Source: JAFAXD01 sp051985675
Lineage (GTDB): Bacteria; Pseudomonadota; Alphaproteobacteria; Rhizobiales; Xanthobacteraceae
Length of the DNA: 64,000 bases
Assembly (NCBI GenBank): GCA_051985675.1
Contig: JBPYFJ010000153.1
Coordinates: 1 to 64,000 of the forward strand
Reading direction: 5' to 3'
Below are positions 6,908-14,859 of the stretch, in pieces. Position 1 is the stretch's first letter. Every line of letters starts with the position of its first letter. The notes below the pieces were generated by a model, which had not been told where the DNA came from, did no database searches, and was given only the letters and a program-made list of their open reading frames with translations. The position numbers and the translations under genes were made by a program.

Positions 6908-8815
6908 GTGTTTGAGATGCTCACGTTCAGGATCGCGATAACGACGGCCGTGATAGCCTTCATTACAGCTCTCACGGCATGTCTGGTACTTATCCAGCTG
7001 GAGACTTTTCACGCGGCAGCGAGAGCAGCGGCGTCTTCTGCCATGGACGCCGCCAGTACGAACACCCTCAGCCGCCTTGAGGCTCAGGTCTCGGGGCTGA
7101 GTTCCGTCGTTGACGTGCTGTCATCGAATCCCTCTCTCGCCGACTCCGATGACAGGAACGAGGAAGATAGTGCAATCGTCCTCTTCAAAGCTGCGCTGCA
7201 CAAACTGCCGCAGGCGGATAGCTTCTATGTCGGGTACGAAAACGGACGCTGGCTTCAAGTCCGGCGCCTCGATGTCCTGGGCCCGCTGGAGCGCCAAAAG
7301 CTGGGGGCACCCCCGGGGGCCGTCTACAATATCAATTTGGTCCGCCCGACCCCTGGCGGAGCACTACCGATGCGGCGAATCTTCGAAGACGAACAAGGCA
7401 ACAAGACTGATCAGCTCGATCTGCCCAACTCCGGTTACGATGCACGAAGCCGATCCTGGTATCTCGATACGATGCAGGCGAACAGGGCTCTCGTTTCGTC
7501 GCCATATGCTTCATTCAGCATCGGCACACCGATGATCACTTTGAGCGCACCTCTGCATGGGCACGTCCGCGGTGTCATCGCCGCCGACCTCAAGCTTGAT
7601 AAGTTCAGCGAGTTGGTCCACGCGCAGCGCCCCGGGGAACATGGAACAGCCATCATCTTCGACTCGTTCGGCGTACTCATCGCGCACCCCGACTACGCCC
7701 GGCTCCTCGAGAATGCGAGAACGGATTCTGCACATCCGCAACTCCCCGAAGTTTCGGAGATCCGGACCGGGCTGGTTGGCGCAATCATGCCGAAGTGGGA
7801 TGGCCGTGAGCGCTTTGACGGCAGTGTGCGGGGCGAAGATGGGCGCGACTACCTCTTTCGCTTGCAGAAATTTTCTCAAGGAGACGAATACAGCGGCTAC
7901 TCTCTGTTGTTTGCGGCTGAGGACGATTTTGCACAGAACGTGCGGAAGTTACAGATCAGAGGAATAGTTATTGCCCTGATCGTGGGTGCCTGCTTCATAC
8001 CCGCCGCCTGGATCTTCGGTGGACGGATGTCGACTCGGCTGAAACGGATAACCGCCCAGGCGAGCGGACTCCAGACGTTGGCTGCACCCGACGAAGCGAC
8101 AGTCACTTCGGGTATTAAGGAGATCAACGAACTCGGCAGGACCGTGGCGGTCGCCCGGCGCAGCATCTGGTCCTTCGCTCGTTTTGTTCCGAAGGATATC
8201 GTTGGGGGAATCGTTGATGGCTCGATTTCCACCGAGCTTGGCGGAATAAGGCGAGAGGTCACCATCCTGTTTACCGACGTCTCGAACTTTACGGGCATCT
8301 CCGAAGCGGCCGACCCCGACAGTTTGATGCGCCAGACGTCGCGTCATTTTGCAGCGCTGACGGAAGCGTTCCTTGCCCAGGGCGGGACAGTGGACAAGTT
8401 TATAGGGGACTCGGTGATGGTGTTTTGGAACGCTCCCCATTTGCAGCCCGATCATGTTGAGCGGGCCTGTCGGGCCGCCCTTTCGGCCAGGGCGGCAAGC
8501 GACGCGCTCAATGCTCGATTTGAAGCCGAGGGGCTGCCTCCTTTCGCCATTCGCATCGGCATTCATTGTGGGGACGCTGTGGTGGGAAATGTGGGCTCGA
8601 CAGAACGCATGAACTATACCGTACTCGGCAACAGCGTGAATCTTGCTGCTCGCCTCGAGGGTCTGAACAAGGGGTATGGGACGACGATCCTCGCCAGCGA
8701 GGCTGTGCGCGAACGCGTCGAGCGCCGCTTTCGATTCAATCCTATCGCCTCGGTTACAGCCAAGGGGATGACGACGGAAACTCGCGTCTATGAGTTGGTT
8801 GAAGAAGTCGCATAA
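6908..8815 (+). CDS. Membrane class III adenylate/guanylate cyclase with extracytoplasmic dCache-like sensor
   Basis: 635 aa from GTG 6908; an ATG three codons on (6917) is an equally good start. A first membrane helix (about 8-28) is followed by a 310-residue periplasmic region with dCache-like features (ARSRSWYLDTMQ; FDSFGVLIAHPDY), a second helix (about 350-370), a linker that looks like a HAMP, and a class III cyclase domain from about 430 to 625. Catalytic features are TILFTDVSNFTGISE (first metal Asp), VDKFIGDSVMVFW (substrate-base Lys and second metal Asp) and YTVLGNSVNLAARLE (transition-state Asn and Arg). It makes a cyclic nucleotide, probably cAMP, in response to an extracellular ligand. 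It sits directly after the sulfatase module, so sensing of a product is possible but unproven. It ends convergently with the next gene. Confidence 0.9.
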   Translation: MFEMLTFRIAITTAVIAFITALTACLVLIQLETFHAAARAAASSAMDAASTNTLSRLEAQVSGLSSVVDVLSSNPSLADSDDRNEEDSAIVLFKAALHKLPQADSFYVGYENGRWLQVRRLDVLGPLERQKLGAPPGAVYNINLVRPTPGGALPMRRIFEDEQGNKTDQLDLPNSGYDARSRSWYLDTMQANRALVSSPYASFSIGTPMITLSAPLHGHVRGVIAADLKLDKFSELVHAQRPGEHGTAIIFDSFGVLIAHPDYARLLENARTDSAHPQLPEVSEIRTGLVGAIMPKWDGRERFDGSVRGEDGRDYLFRLQKFSQGDEYSGYSLLFAAEDDFAQNVRKLQIRGIVIALIVGACFIPAAWIFGGRMSTRLKRITAQASGLQTLAAPDEATVTSGIKEINELGRTVAVARRSIWSFARFVPKDIVGGIVDGSISTELGGIRREVTILFTDVSNFTGISEAADPDSLMRQTSRHFAALTEAFLAQGGTVDKFIGDSVMVFWNAPHLQPDHVERACRAALSARAASDALNARFEAEGLPPFAIRIGIHCGDAVVGNVGSTERMNYTVLGNSVNLAARLEGLNKGYGTTILASEAVRERVERRFRFNPIASVTAKGMTTETRVYELVEEVA

Positions 8816-8879
8816 GAACGCCCTGTGCTGCGGACCGTTGCCGGCAGCTTGCGGTTGGATCGCCTTTTGTCGATACCAA

Positions 8880-10178
8880 CTATTGGACTTGGCACGGGCC
8901 GGTACTGGGAGGATCGGGCTGCCAGCACGGCACACCGGACTCGGTCATCAGGCGGTTCAGCGTCTCGGCTTCGCGGTCGAGCACAGCGCGCGGCGTCTGC
9001 CCACGTAGAACGATCAGCTGGAACGTGTCCAAAAACACTTTGTCGAAGTCGGCGTCGCGCGGGCCGAAGCCGATCGGCGGCAGCGTGGGCAGTGCGTCAT
9101 TCGCCGACTGCATCCTGGCAATTGCAGCGGCGCCCATCTTGAGGCCAGGGTCCAGATCAGGCGGCAGCTTCGCGCTCACCACCGGGAAAAAGCCGACGGC
9201 ACGGGCCATGGCGATTTGGGTTTTAGGCTGGGTCAGATAGTCGATCAGCGCTATCGCCTTGCCCATGTCGGGCGCGCTCTTCATTACCGCTAGGCCGGCG
9301 AGCACCGTCATGTAGGCGCGCCCCTTGGGCCCGGCCGGAGCGGGGAAGGCGACAAATTCGTCCGGCTTCTGGCGCAGCGCGTTGAGTACGCGGGCAACGT
9401 GGTCGAATCCGATCCAGACGTCGCCGGAAAGCAACGGCTCCTCCATGAAATTGTATCTGGTCGAATTCGAGTTGACGCTCCTCCACAACGACGCGAACTG
9501 GATCCACATCGCTTCGGCGGCCTCCGAGCGGAAAGGAACCACGACCCCGCCGGTGTAGGATGGGTAAAGGAATCCCTCGAAGAAGCGATGCATCAGTCCT
9601 TGTGGGCCTGCCGGGAAGCCGAGCAGCCGCTTGCCAGTCTGCTCCTGGAGCGTGCTCGCCCAGGTCGCGAGTTGGTCGTAGCTAAGTGCGTTGATCTCCG
9701 CCCCACTGGGCAGATAGGGCAGCGCTTTTTTGTTGGCGACCATGACGTAGCTCGCCTGCATCCAGGGGATATAGAGCTGGTGCGCCGTGCCGAGTTTGCC
9801 GAGCGTCAGCAGCGGACTCGGAATGCCGCGGGCGCTGAGCTTGCCGGCGAGGTCATCAAGCGGGACCAATACGTCGAGCGGCACCAACGGCTGCAGTTCG
9901 CCATGCAGCGCGCCGACAACGTCTATCGTGTGGATGCCGGTCTGTCGCTCTGCCTGTACGCGCATCGGAAATCGCTGCGGCAGTTCGGTGATGTAGTCGA
10001 TCTCCTGCGAAAAATCCTTGAGGATCGAGTTGCGCATCTTCTGCGCCTCCTCGATCGGTCGCAATTGCGTCGACAGAAAGATTAGACGCTCAGTTTGCGC
10101 GGCATCCGCGATCGCGGCTAGCAATCCGGCGCAAAGGGACAACCCGAGCCAAGCCGACACTCTGCGCATTTGCTGCAT
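8880..10178 (-). CDS. ABC-type extracellular solute-binding protein (family 1-like)
   Basis: 432 aa from ATG 10178 (MQQMRRVSAWLG); the ATG at 10169 is an alternative. The open frame runs on to 10514, but that part is an outer-membrane protein remnant with no signal sequence. The signal peptide spans about residues 1-25 and ends in ADAAQT. Family-1 features include WIGFDHVARVLNALR, YMTVLAGLAVMKSAPDMGKAIALIDYLTQPKTQ and the C-terminal PRAVLDREAETLNRLM. Such proteins bind sugars, polyols or similar solutes in the periplasm and hand them to an ABC permease. No permease or ATPase gene is adjacent, so it is an orphan here and its ligand is unknown. Confidence 0.8.
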   Translation of the reverse strand: MQQMRRVSAWLGLSLCAGLLAAIADAAQTERLIFLSTQLRPIEEAQKMRNSILKDFSQEIDYITELPQRFPMRVQAERQTGIHTIDVVGALHGELQPLVPLDVLVPLDDLAGKLSARGIPSPLLTLGKLGTAHQLYIPWMQASYVMVANKKALPYLPSGAEINALSYDQLATWASTLQEQTGKRLLGFPAGPQGLMHRFFEGFLYPSYTGGVVVPFRSEAAEAMWIQFASLWRSVNSNSTRYNFMEEPLLSGDVWIGFDHVARVLNALRQKPDEFVAFPAPAGPKGRAYMTVLAGLAVMKSAPDMGKAIALIDYLTQPKTQIAMARAVGFFPVVSAKLPPDLDPGLKMGAAAIARMQSANDALPTLPPIGFGPRDADFDKVFLDTFQLIVLRGQTPRAVLDREAETLNRLMTESGVPCWQPDPPSTGPCQVQ

Positions 10179-10334
10179 CGATGAAGGACGATTCGCGCCT
10201 GCGCCCGCTGTCATTGTCGGACCGATCACATACGAGCATCCAAAGGATCGGATCACGGTACCGAATGCAAAGCGGACATGCATGCTCGTTCCGAGGGTTT
10301 CCGCTAGTGACCCAAACCGCACTCGGCGCCAGGT

Positions 10335-10580
10335 CCATGGGGCGCACGACGTCACCGCTGAAATGCGTTGTGGCGGTAGAAACGTGCTGCCATATGGGTC
10401 CAGAGCAGGTGGAAGCTGGATAGTTCTGCGAGTTCCAGCACTGTAACTAGCGCTAAGATCGTAGCGCAAGTATTCGGACTTCGCGATCCAGTTCGACATG
10501 AACATCCATTCCACGCCGCCACCGGCTGTCCAGCCGGCGCGTATCGCGGAATACGCGCCACTTGAGTAAGTGCGTGCGGG
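10335..10580 (-). pseudogene. C-terminal fragment of an Omp25/Omp31-type outer-membrane beta-barrel protein
   Basis: Reading the minus strand from about 10580, the frame gives AIRAGWTAGGGVEWMFMSN and then NWIAKSEYLRYDL, the hallmark late strands of rhizobial Omp25/Omp31-like porins (GWTVGAGVEYAF, KVEYLYVDLG). A frame change then leads to HFSGDVVRP, where intact proteins end with NIVRAGVNYRF. No start, signal peptide or earlier strands are present. The fragment occupies most of 10179-10587, which otherwise holds no gene. It probably reflects a deletion that joined the neighbouring genes. Confidence 0.55.
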
Positions 10581-10587
10581 AGCGCTG

Positions 10588-11673
10588 CTACTTCGTGTAC
10601 ATCCGGCGCATCGGCGCGGGCGGCGGCTCGGGGCTTTGTGCCGCGGGCGCTAGCGAGACCGTGAGCCACGTGTTCCAGCCATGCGCTCGGTTCTGGGCGT
10701 CGAATTCCCCGTAGCCCTTGATATTGATGTAGGCTTGCATTGTTCCTAGCGGGATAATGTAGCCTAGTTGCGGCCCGACGCCGACGACGCGTGATTGGAA
10801 GCAGCCGACCCGGTCACCTGATCCGCTGTCACAGCCGATCTCGTTATAGACGTAGCCAACCACCCCAATCTGAAGCTGCTTCGTCAAGAACTGCGACGCG
10901 CCCCAGTCGAAATGCATGTCAACGCCGTTCTGATATTGGGTATCTGGATTGATCGTGTTGTAGGTAAAGCCGAGCACCCCTGATATTTCATGTCCGGTCT
11001 TGGGATCAAAATACGTATAGCCAAACCCGCCATCCACTGCCCCGTGCCCGATGCCGATATTTGACAGACGGCTCGGGTCATAGGCTCCGACCGGTATATC
11101 CCCGGTGATGTAGGTCATGTAGTTGTTGACGCCCGCGTTCCAACGCACAGTGAACATCGGGTAGAGATCGCCGAAGCCCATCACTGAGTCGCTGATCGTC
11201 GGGGAGCGCAAAAACGAAACTGCGCCAAAGGGTGTCCCCAATGTGCCCGAGAGCGTTCCTGCCAAGGACGTGTTCACGCCGCCATATATGCCCAGCAGGC
11301 TGATCTGCGCCTGGCCGCCTAAAAACGAGTTGGCAAACGTGTAGCTCGGTATGACCAGCGCGAAATCAAGGTTCGAGCGAAGGCTTGCACTGAGGTTCGC
11401 GCTCGCAGTGACGGGGAGATTGCCAATCGTGAACTCGCGGGCGCGACCAACGCTGGCTCCCGCAGTCACGCTGTCGTGCCAGTAGATGGTGGCGAGCGAC
11501 CATCCAGGTTGCTGCGGGGTCGCCGCGAGGCTCCCGAACAGGCCCGGCAGCCAGAAACTGACGCCGCCCTCGTCGGCGAACGACGCGCTCGGAGCAAAGA
11601 AGGCGCCGAAGGCCATGAGCGATGCGATCGCGCCCTTCGCCAGCGATGAACCTGTTAGATCGGATTTCGGCAT
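10588..11673 (-). CDS. Phenol_MetA_deg-type (PF13557-like) outer-membrane protein
   Basis: 361 aa. The signal peptide is about residues 1-33, cut after ASFADE. The body is alternating amphipathic beta-strands rich in Gly, Tyr and aromatic residues. Family features include PGWSLATIYWHDSV near the N-terminus, a mid region with GFGDLYPMFTVRWNAG, HFDWGASQFLTKQLQIG, and a C-terminal YIIPLGTMQAYINIKGYGEF strand pattern. This matches the SphA/MetA-like family found beside aromatic and steroid degradation genes, thought to be barrels for hydrophobic substrate uptake. No catabolic genes are adjacent, so the substrate is open. The C-terminal PEPPPAPMRRMYTK tail is low complexity. Confidence 0.75.
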   Translation of the reverse strand: MPKSDLTGSSLAKGAIASLMAFGAFFAPSASFADEGGVSFWLPGLFGSLAATPQQPGWSLATIYWHDSVTAGASVGRAREFTIGNLPVTASANLSASLRSNLDFALVIPSYTFANSFLGGQAQISLLGIYGGVNTSLAGTLSGTLGTPFGAVSFLRSPTISDSVMGFGDLYPMFTVRWNAGVNNYMTYITGDIPVGAYDPSRLSNIGIGHGAVDGGFGYTYFDPKTGHEISGVLGFTYNTINPDTQYQNGVDMHFDWGASQFLTKQLQIGVVGYVYNEIGCDSGSGDRVGCFQSRVVGVGPQLGYIIPLGTMQAYINIKGYGEFDAQNRAHGWNTWLTVSLAPAAQSPEPPPAPMRRMYTK

Positions 11674-11842
11674 GACACGCCCCCACGGTCTGCCAGATTG
11701 GTAATTTTACCTCGGGGGCATGGGCGGCAGTTTTCACGCCGCTACCGCGGGGCAAATATAATCGTGGTGTGACCGAACGATCACGCCGCGGTTGTTGCGA
11801 AGCGTTGGCAACAGCTACTAACCGGCAGTCGCCAAATAAAGC

Positions 11843-11877
11843 GGCCCGCAAGCCGTTGCTGACGATGCTTGCGGGCC
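11843..11877. other. 11-bp perfect hairpin in a long intergenic region
   Basis: GGCCCGCAAGC (11843-11853) pairs perfectly with GCTTGCGGGCC (11867-11877) around 13 bases. It lies in 11674-12687, about 1 kb between divergent genes with no supported coding sequence. There is no T-run on either side, so it is more likely part of a structured transcript or a DNA palindrome than a simple terminator. Confidence 0.45.
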
Positions 11878-12025
11878 TGGCCCGAAACCACTGGAGGGTC
11901 CCAATGAATCGAGTTGTTTGATCGTAGCACAACTTGCCGGGATTTCCGCAACCCCTTGGCCGGGCCGAATGCCGCCGGCCAGGGGGAACCCAGCAAGCCG
12001 TCGCGCGGCGCAAGAATTAAAGTTA

Positions 12026-12053
12026 TTGACAAATAATAGGCAAAATGTATCGA
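12026..12053 (+). promoter_or_regulatory. Possible sigma-70 promoter in an AT-rich pocket
   Basis: A perfect TTGACA (12026-12031) is followed after 16 bases by TATCGA (12048-12053), inside a locally AT-rich stretch (TTATTGACAAATAATAGG) within very GC-rich DNA. It would transcribe rightwards into the folded element at 12230-12326. The -10 match is weak. Confidence 0.35.
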
Positions 12054-12229
12054 GGGATGCAGTCTGCTCAATGAGGGGCGCTTTCATGAGGCGATCCTGG
12101 AGCGGAGCAGGCCAGCGGCGTCCGAGAACGCCTGGTTCGCAGCCAGGATCCCAGGGGGCCCGGGGACAACCGCCAGCGCCGGCACCATGACCGGTCACGG
12201 AAGCGACCTCCGGCCAAAAATCGCCGCCG

Positions 12230-12326
12230 TGGAGCGCCGAACGGCGCCGACGCACCCGATCGCAAGGGTGCGTTCCGCGCCTTGAGCGCGGACAGAAATA
12301 TTGCTTAGCGCCGTCTCGGCGCTCCA
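12230..12326 (+). ncRNA. Three-way-junction fold, candidate structured RNA or palindromic repeat
   Basis: The outer stem joins 12230-12247 with 12308-12326: 18 pairs with a single bulged base. Inside are two perfect 7-bp hairpins, CGCACCC/GGGTGCG (12251-12257 with 12266-12272) and TCCGCGC/GCGCGGA (12274-12280 with 12286-12292), and a short AT-rich linker. A CCCC...GGGG hairpin follows. I do not recognise a known family. It could be a small RNA, a leader, or one copy of a genome-wide repeat. The strand is assigned from the possible promoter at 12026 and is uncertain. Confidence 0.4.
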
Positions 12327-12440
12327 CCCCCCTTATCGTGGGGACGGAAAAAGAGAACGGAGGGCGGCCCGGCGCCCGCTTTCACCGGGATGCGGAGCGT
12401 TGGCTCGCTGCTGTTTGAGATCGTGAACCCCTATGCGCGT

Positions 12441-12491
12441 GGCCGTCCTTCGAGACGCGTCGCTGCGCGACGCTCCTCAGGACGAGGACGG
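12441..12491 (+). repeat. REP-like palindromic element, copy 1
   Basis: The element has GTCCTTCGAGACGC at one end and CTCCTCAGGACGAGG at the other, around an internal 7-bp hairpin (GCGTCGC-TGC-GCGACGC). This is the well-known extragenic repeat type of Bradyrhizobium-like genomes. It lies upstream of the HNH-like gene. Confidence 0.75.
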
Positions 12492-12555
12492 AGTTTGTGG
12501 CAGCAACCAGTCAAACAAGCTCAGACCCAAATTCTTCGCGTGCAGCACACTCCGA

Positions 12556-12604
12556 CCTCATCCTGAGGAGCGAGGCCGAAGGCCGAGCGTCTCGAAGGAT
12601 GGCC
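12556..12604 (-). repeat. REP-like palindromic element, copy 2, inverted
   Basis: CCTCATCCTGAGGAGC ... GCGTCTCGAAGGATG is the reverse complement of copy 1 with a different central loop (GGCC-GAA-GGCC). The two copies, 65 bases apart and head to head, can pair into a large cruciform or RNA hairpin. Confidence 0.75.
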
Positions 12605-12687
12605 ACAAGCTATGCCGTGCGCTGCCGGGCAGCGCTGACGAAGCGTTTACGTTCAGCCGCCATGATGAGCCGAAAGGCCGGGTCATC

Positions 12688-13416
12688 ATGTCGGATTGGC
12701 GAGACGAGCAAAACCGCCGCGCGCTGGCGCGCCTCGACAAGGCGTTGCCGAAGGTGTTTCCGGCGACCGTGCTCCACCACGCGCTCGCGCGCCGGTTCAT
12801 TCCACCGATGCCGCGGCTTGCGGTCGATTCCTATTGGCGCAACCACCCGGTTCGCGCCGAGCGTCTGGCGCGCGCGCTCGCGGCCGAGACCGGCGCACCG
12901 TCCGGCTGGACCTGGCGGCTCGGCAGCAATCCCAAGCTTGGCCTGCCCGCGACCTTCAGGGCGCCGCCCGCGCCCTACCGCGAGCGCAAGTTCGCGCGCG
13001 GCCCGGGTTTCTGCTGCGTCTGCGGTCAGCCGGTGTTCCGCTTTGGCTGGCATCGCGATTTGTGGGAAGCCGGACCCAACGCCAACGCGACATGGCACGC
13101 GGCCTGCGTCATCGCGTGGCAATTCTGGAATGCGCCCAGCGATCAGGTGCGCGTGCTCAAGCGGCTGCAGGTCCGTCGCTGCGCGCAGTCCGGGCGCCGC
13201 CTGCTGCGGAGCGCCGAGGTCGACCACCGCGTCCCGCTGTTCCGGGTCTGGGGCGAGCATCGCGACACGCCGTGGCCGGCCCTGCTGGCGTTCTGGGGCT
13301 TGCCCAATCTGCAGGTCATCAACCGCGACGTTCACACCGCCAAGTGCGCGCGGGAAGCGACCTATCGCGGCCAGAGCCGGCTTGAACTTGCGCAGAGCCG
13401 CGACGCCGGCGACTAG
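12688..13416 (+). CDS. HNH-nuclease-like zinc protein
   Basis: 242 aa from ATG 12688 (MSDWRDEQNRRALARLDKAL); the open frame extends further up but runs through both REP copies, so it is not used there. A zinc-knuckle-like segment CCVCGQPVF ... HAACVIAW is followed by an HNH-like core: AEVDHRVPLFRVW (Asp-His), GLPNLQVIN (Asn) and RDVHTAKC (His-x-x-Lys). This order fits an HNH/McrA-type ββα-metal nuclease fold, although the second cysteine pair is incomplete. Target and role are unknown. There is no methylase or other restriction gene nearby. The next gene starts 58 bases later on the same strand. Confidence 0.65.
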   Translation: MSDWRDEQNRRALARLDKALPKVFPATVLHHALARRFIPPMPRLAVDSYWRNHPVRAERLARALAAETGAPSGWTWRLGSNPKLGLPATFRAPPAPYRERKFARGPGFCCVCGQPVFRFGWHRDLWEAGPNANATWHAACVIAWQFWNAPSDQVRVLKRLQVRRCAQSGRRLLRSAEVDHRVPLFRVWGEHRDTPWPALLAFWGLPNLQVINRDVHTAKCAREATYRGQSRLELAQSRDAGD

Positions 13417-13474
13417 AACCAGCGAACATTGACGCCGCCGTGCCCGCTGAGTATCGAAAGCGCGGGAACCCGAC

Positions 13475-14839
13475 ATGGCAAGCGAGAAAGAACACGTCGC
13501 GCTCGGCTCGATCGTGGCCTCAGGCGGTTTGACCGCCGCCAAGGCGATCGTGGGCTTTGCCACCGGCTCGCTTGCGATCCTGACCGATGCGGCGCATTCG
13601 CTGATCGACCTGCTCGCGACCGTCATGACCTATTTCGCGGTTCGAATCGGCGGCAAGCCTGCCGACGATGAGCATCATTACGGCCACGGCAAGATCGAGA
13701 GCATGTCGGCGCTGGCGGAAACCGCGCTGCTGTTCGTCCTCTCGGCAATCGTGATCTGGGAAGCCGGACACCGGTTGGCGTTGGAGAACAGCGGCACGGT
13801 CAAGGCCACGCCGATCGCGTTCGCGGTTGTGGCGGGCGCCATCGTGGTCGATTTCTTCCGCTCGCGGCTCCTGACCCGCGTCGCCAACAAGACCTCGAGC
13901 GAGGCGCTGCACGCCGACGCCCTGCACTTCAGCTCGGACCTGTGGGCTTCGGTCGCCGTCTTGATCGGGCTTGCCGGCATCGCGCTCGGCTATCAGTGGG
14001 CCGACTCGGTTGCCGCCATCGTGGTCGCGGTGTTCATCTGCGTTGCCGCCTGGCAGCTCGGTCGGCGCACCATCGACACGCTCACCGACACCGCGCCGGC
14101 CGGCATCACCGCGCGGGTCGAGACGGCGCTCGCGGCCGTCAAAGGCGTGGTCGCGGTCGAGCGTGTGCGCGCCCGCAAGGTCGGCCCGACCACGTTCGTC
14201 GAGCTCGAGGTCGCAACCAGCCGGACCCTGCCGCTCGACCGGGTCGCCGCCATCAAGGACGAGATCATCGCGCGGCTGCGGGCCGAGCTCGGCGACTCAG
14301 AGATCGCCGTGACCGTCGTTCCGCGCGCGCTCGACAGCGAAACCGTGCTCGAGCGCGTCATGGTGATCGCGCGTAACCTCGCGCTCGCCGTGCATCATGT
14401 CACCGTGCATGCGATCTCCAACCGCCTCTCCGTCTCCCTCGACCTCGAGGTCGACGGCGATCTGCCGCTCGGGACCGCGCACGAGATCGCGAGCCGGCTG
14501 GAAAGCGCGATTGAGGAGGAGCTGGGCACCGACGTCGAGGTCGAGACCCATATCGAACCGCTGCAGACCCACGATATCGCCGGCAGCGACGCCCCGGCCG
14601 AGCGTACCGGCGCGGTGAGCGCCATGTTGAGCGAGATCGCGGCGAAGCTCGGCTCGGTCCGGGAAGTGCACGATGTCCGCATGCGCGAGACCCCGGACGG
14701 GGCGATCGTCAACTTTCACTGCCACGTCGATCCCGCGCTTTCGGTTCACGACGTGCACGAGAAGGTGGACGAACTCGAGCGCGGCCTGCGCCGGAGTTTT
14801 CCGGCCATCAAGCGGGTGATCGGGCATGCCGAACCATAA
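13475..14839 (+). CDS. Cation diffusion facilitator (CDF) family metal efflux transporter
   Basis: 454 aa. About six membrane helices fill the first 210 residues. CDF signatures are ILTDAAHSLIDLLAT in helix II, EHHYGHGKIESM after it, and ALHADALHFSSDLWASV in helix V, which carry the metal-binding Asp/His pairs. The C-terminal cytoplasmic half (about 210-454) is longer than in the basic family (around 300 aa) and reads as two ferredoxin-like CDF C-terminal domains in tandem (VVAVERVRARKVG; REVHDVRMRETPDG). It exports divalent metal (Zn, Fe, Mn or Co) by proton antiport; the exact metal cannot be read. pepN follows after 20 bases and is probably co-transcribed. Confidence 0.9.
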   Translation: MASEKEHVALGSIVASGGLTAAKAIVGFATGSLAILTDAAHSLIDLLATVMTYFAVRIGGKPADDEHHYGHGKIESMSALAETALLFVLSAIVIWEAGHRLALENSGTVKATPIAFAVVAGAIVVDFFRSRLLTRVANKTSSEALHADALHFSSDLWASVAVLIGLAGIALGYQWADSVAAIVVAVFICVAAWQLGRRTIDTLTDTAPAGITARVETALAAVKGVVAVERVRARKVGPTTFVELEVATSRTLPLDRVAAIKDEIIARLRAELGDSEIAVTVVPRALDSETVLERVMVIARNLALAVHHVTVHAISNRLSVSLDLEVDGDLPLGTAHEIASRLESAIEEELGTDVEVETHIEPLQTHDIAGSDAPAERTGAVSAMLSEIAAKLGSVREVHDVRMRETPDGAIVNFHCHVDPALSVHDVHEKVDELERGLRRSFPAIKRVIGHAEP

Positions 14840-14859
14840 CGTTAAATGAGAGAAACCCG

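Noticed and set aside
6467..7012. A 181-codon minus-strand frame between sulfatase 2 and the cyclase
   Set aside because: It overlaps the cyclase start and the decayed sulfatase, which is the better explanation of the region.
10179..10514. N-terminal extension of the solute-binding protein
   Set aside because: The extra 112 residues are an outer-membrane protein remnant, and the true signal peptide starts at 10178.
12433..12687. N-terminal extension of the HNH-like protein
   Set aside because: The extension runs through two REP-like palindromes and is of untypical composition. The ATG at 12688 starts the conserved part.
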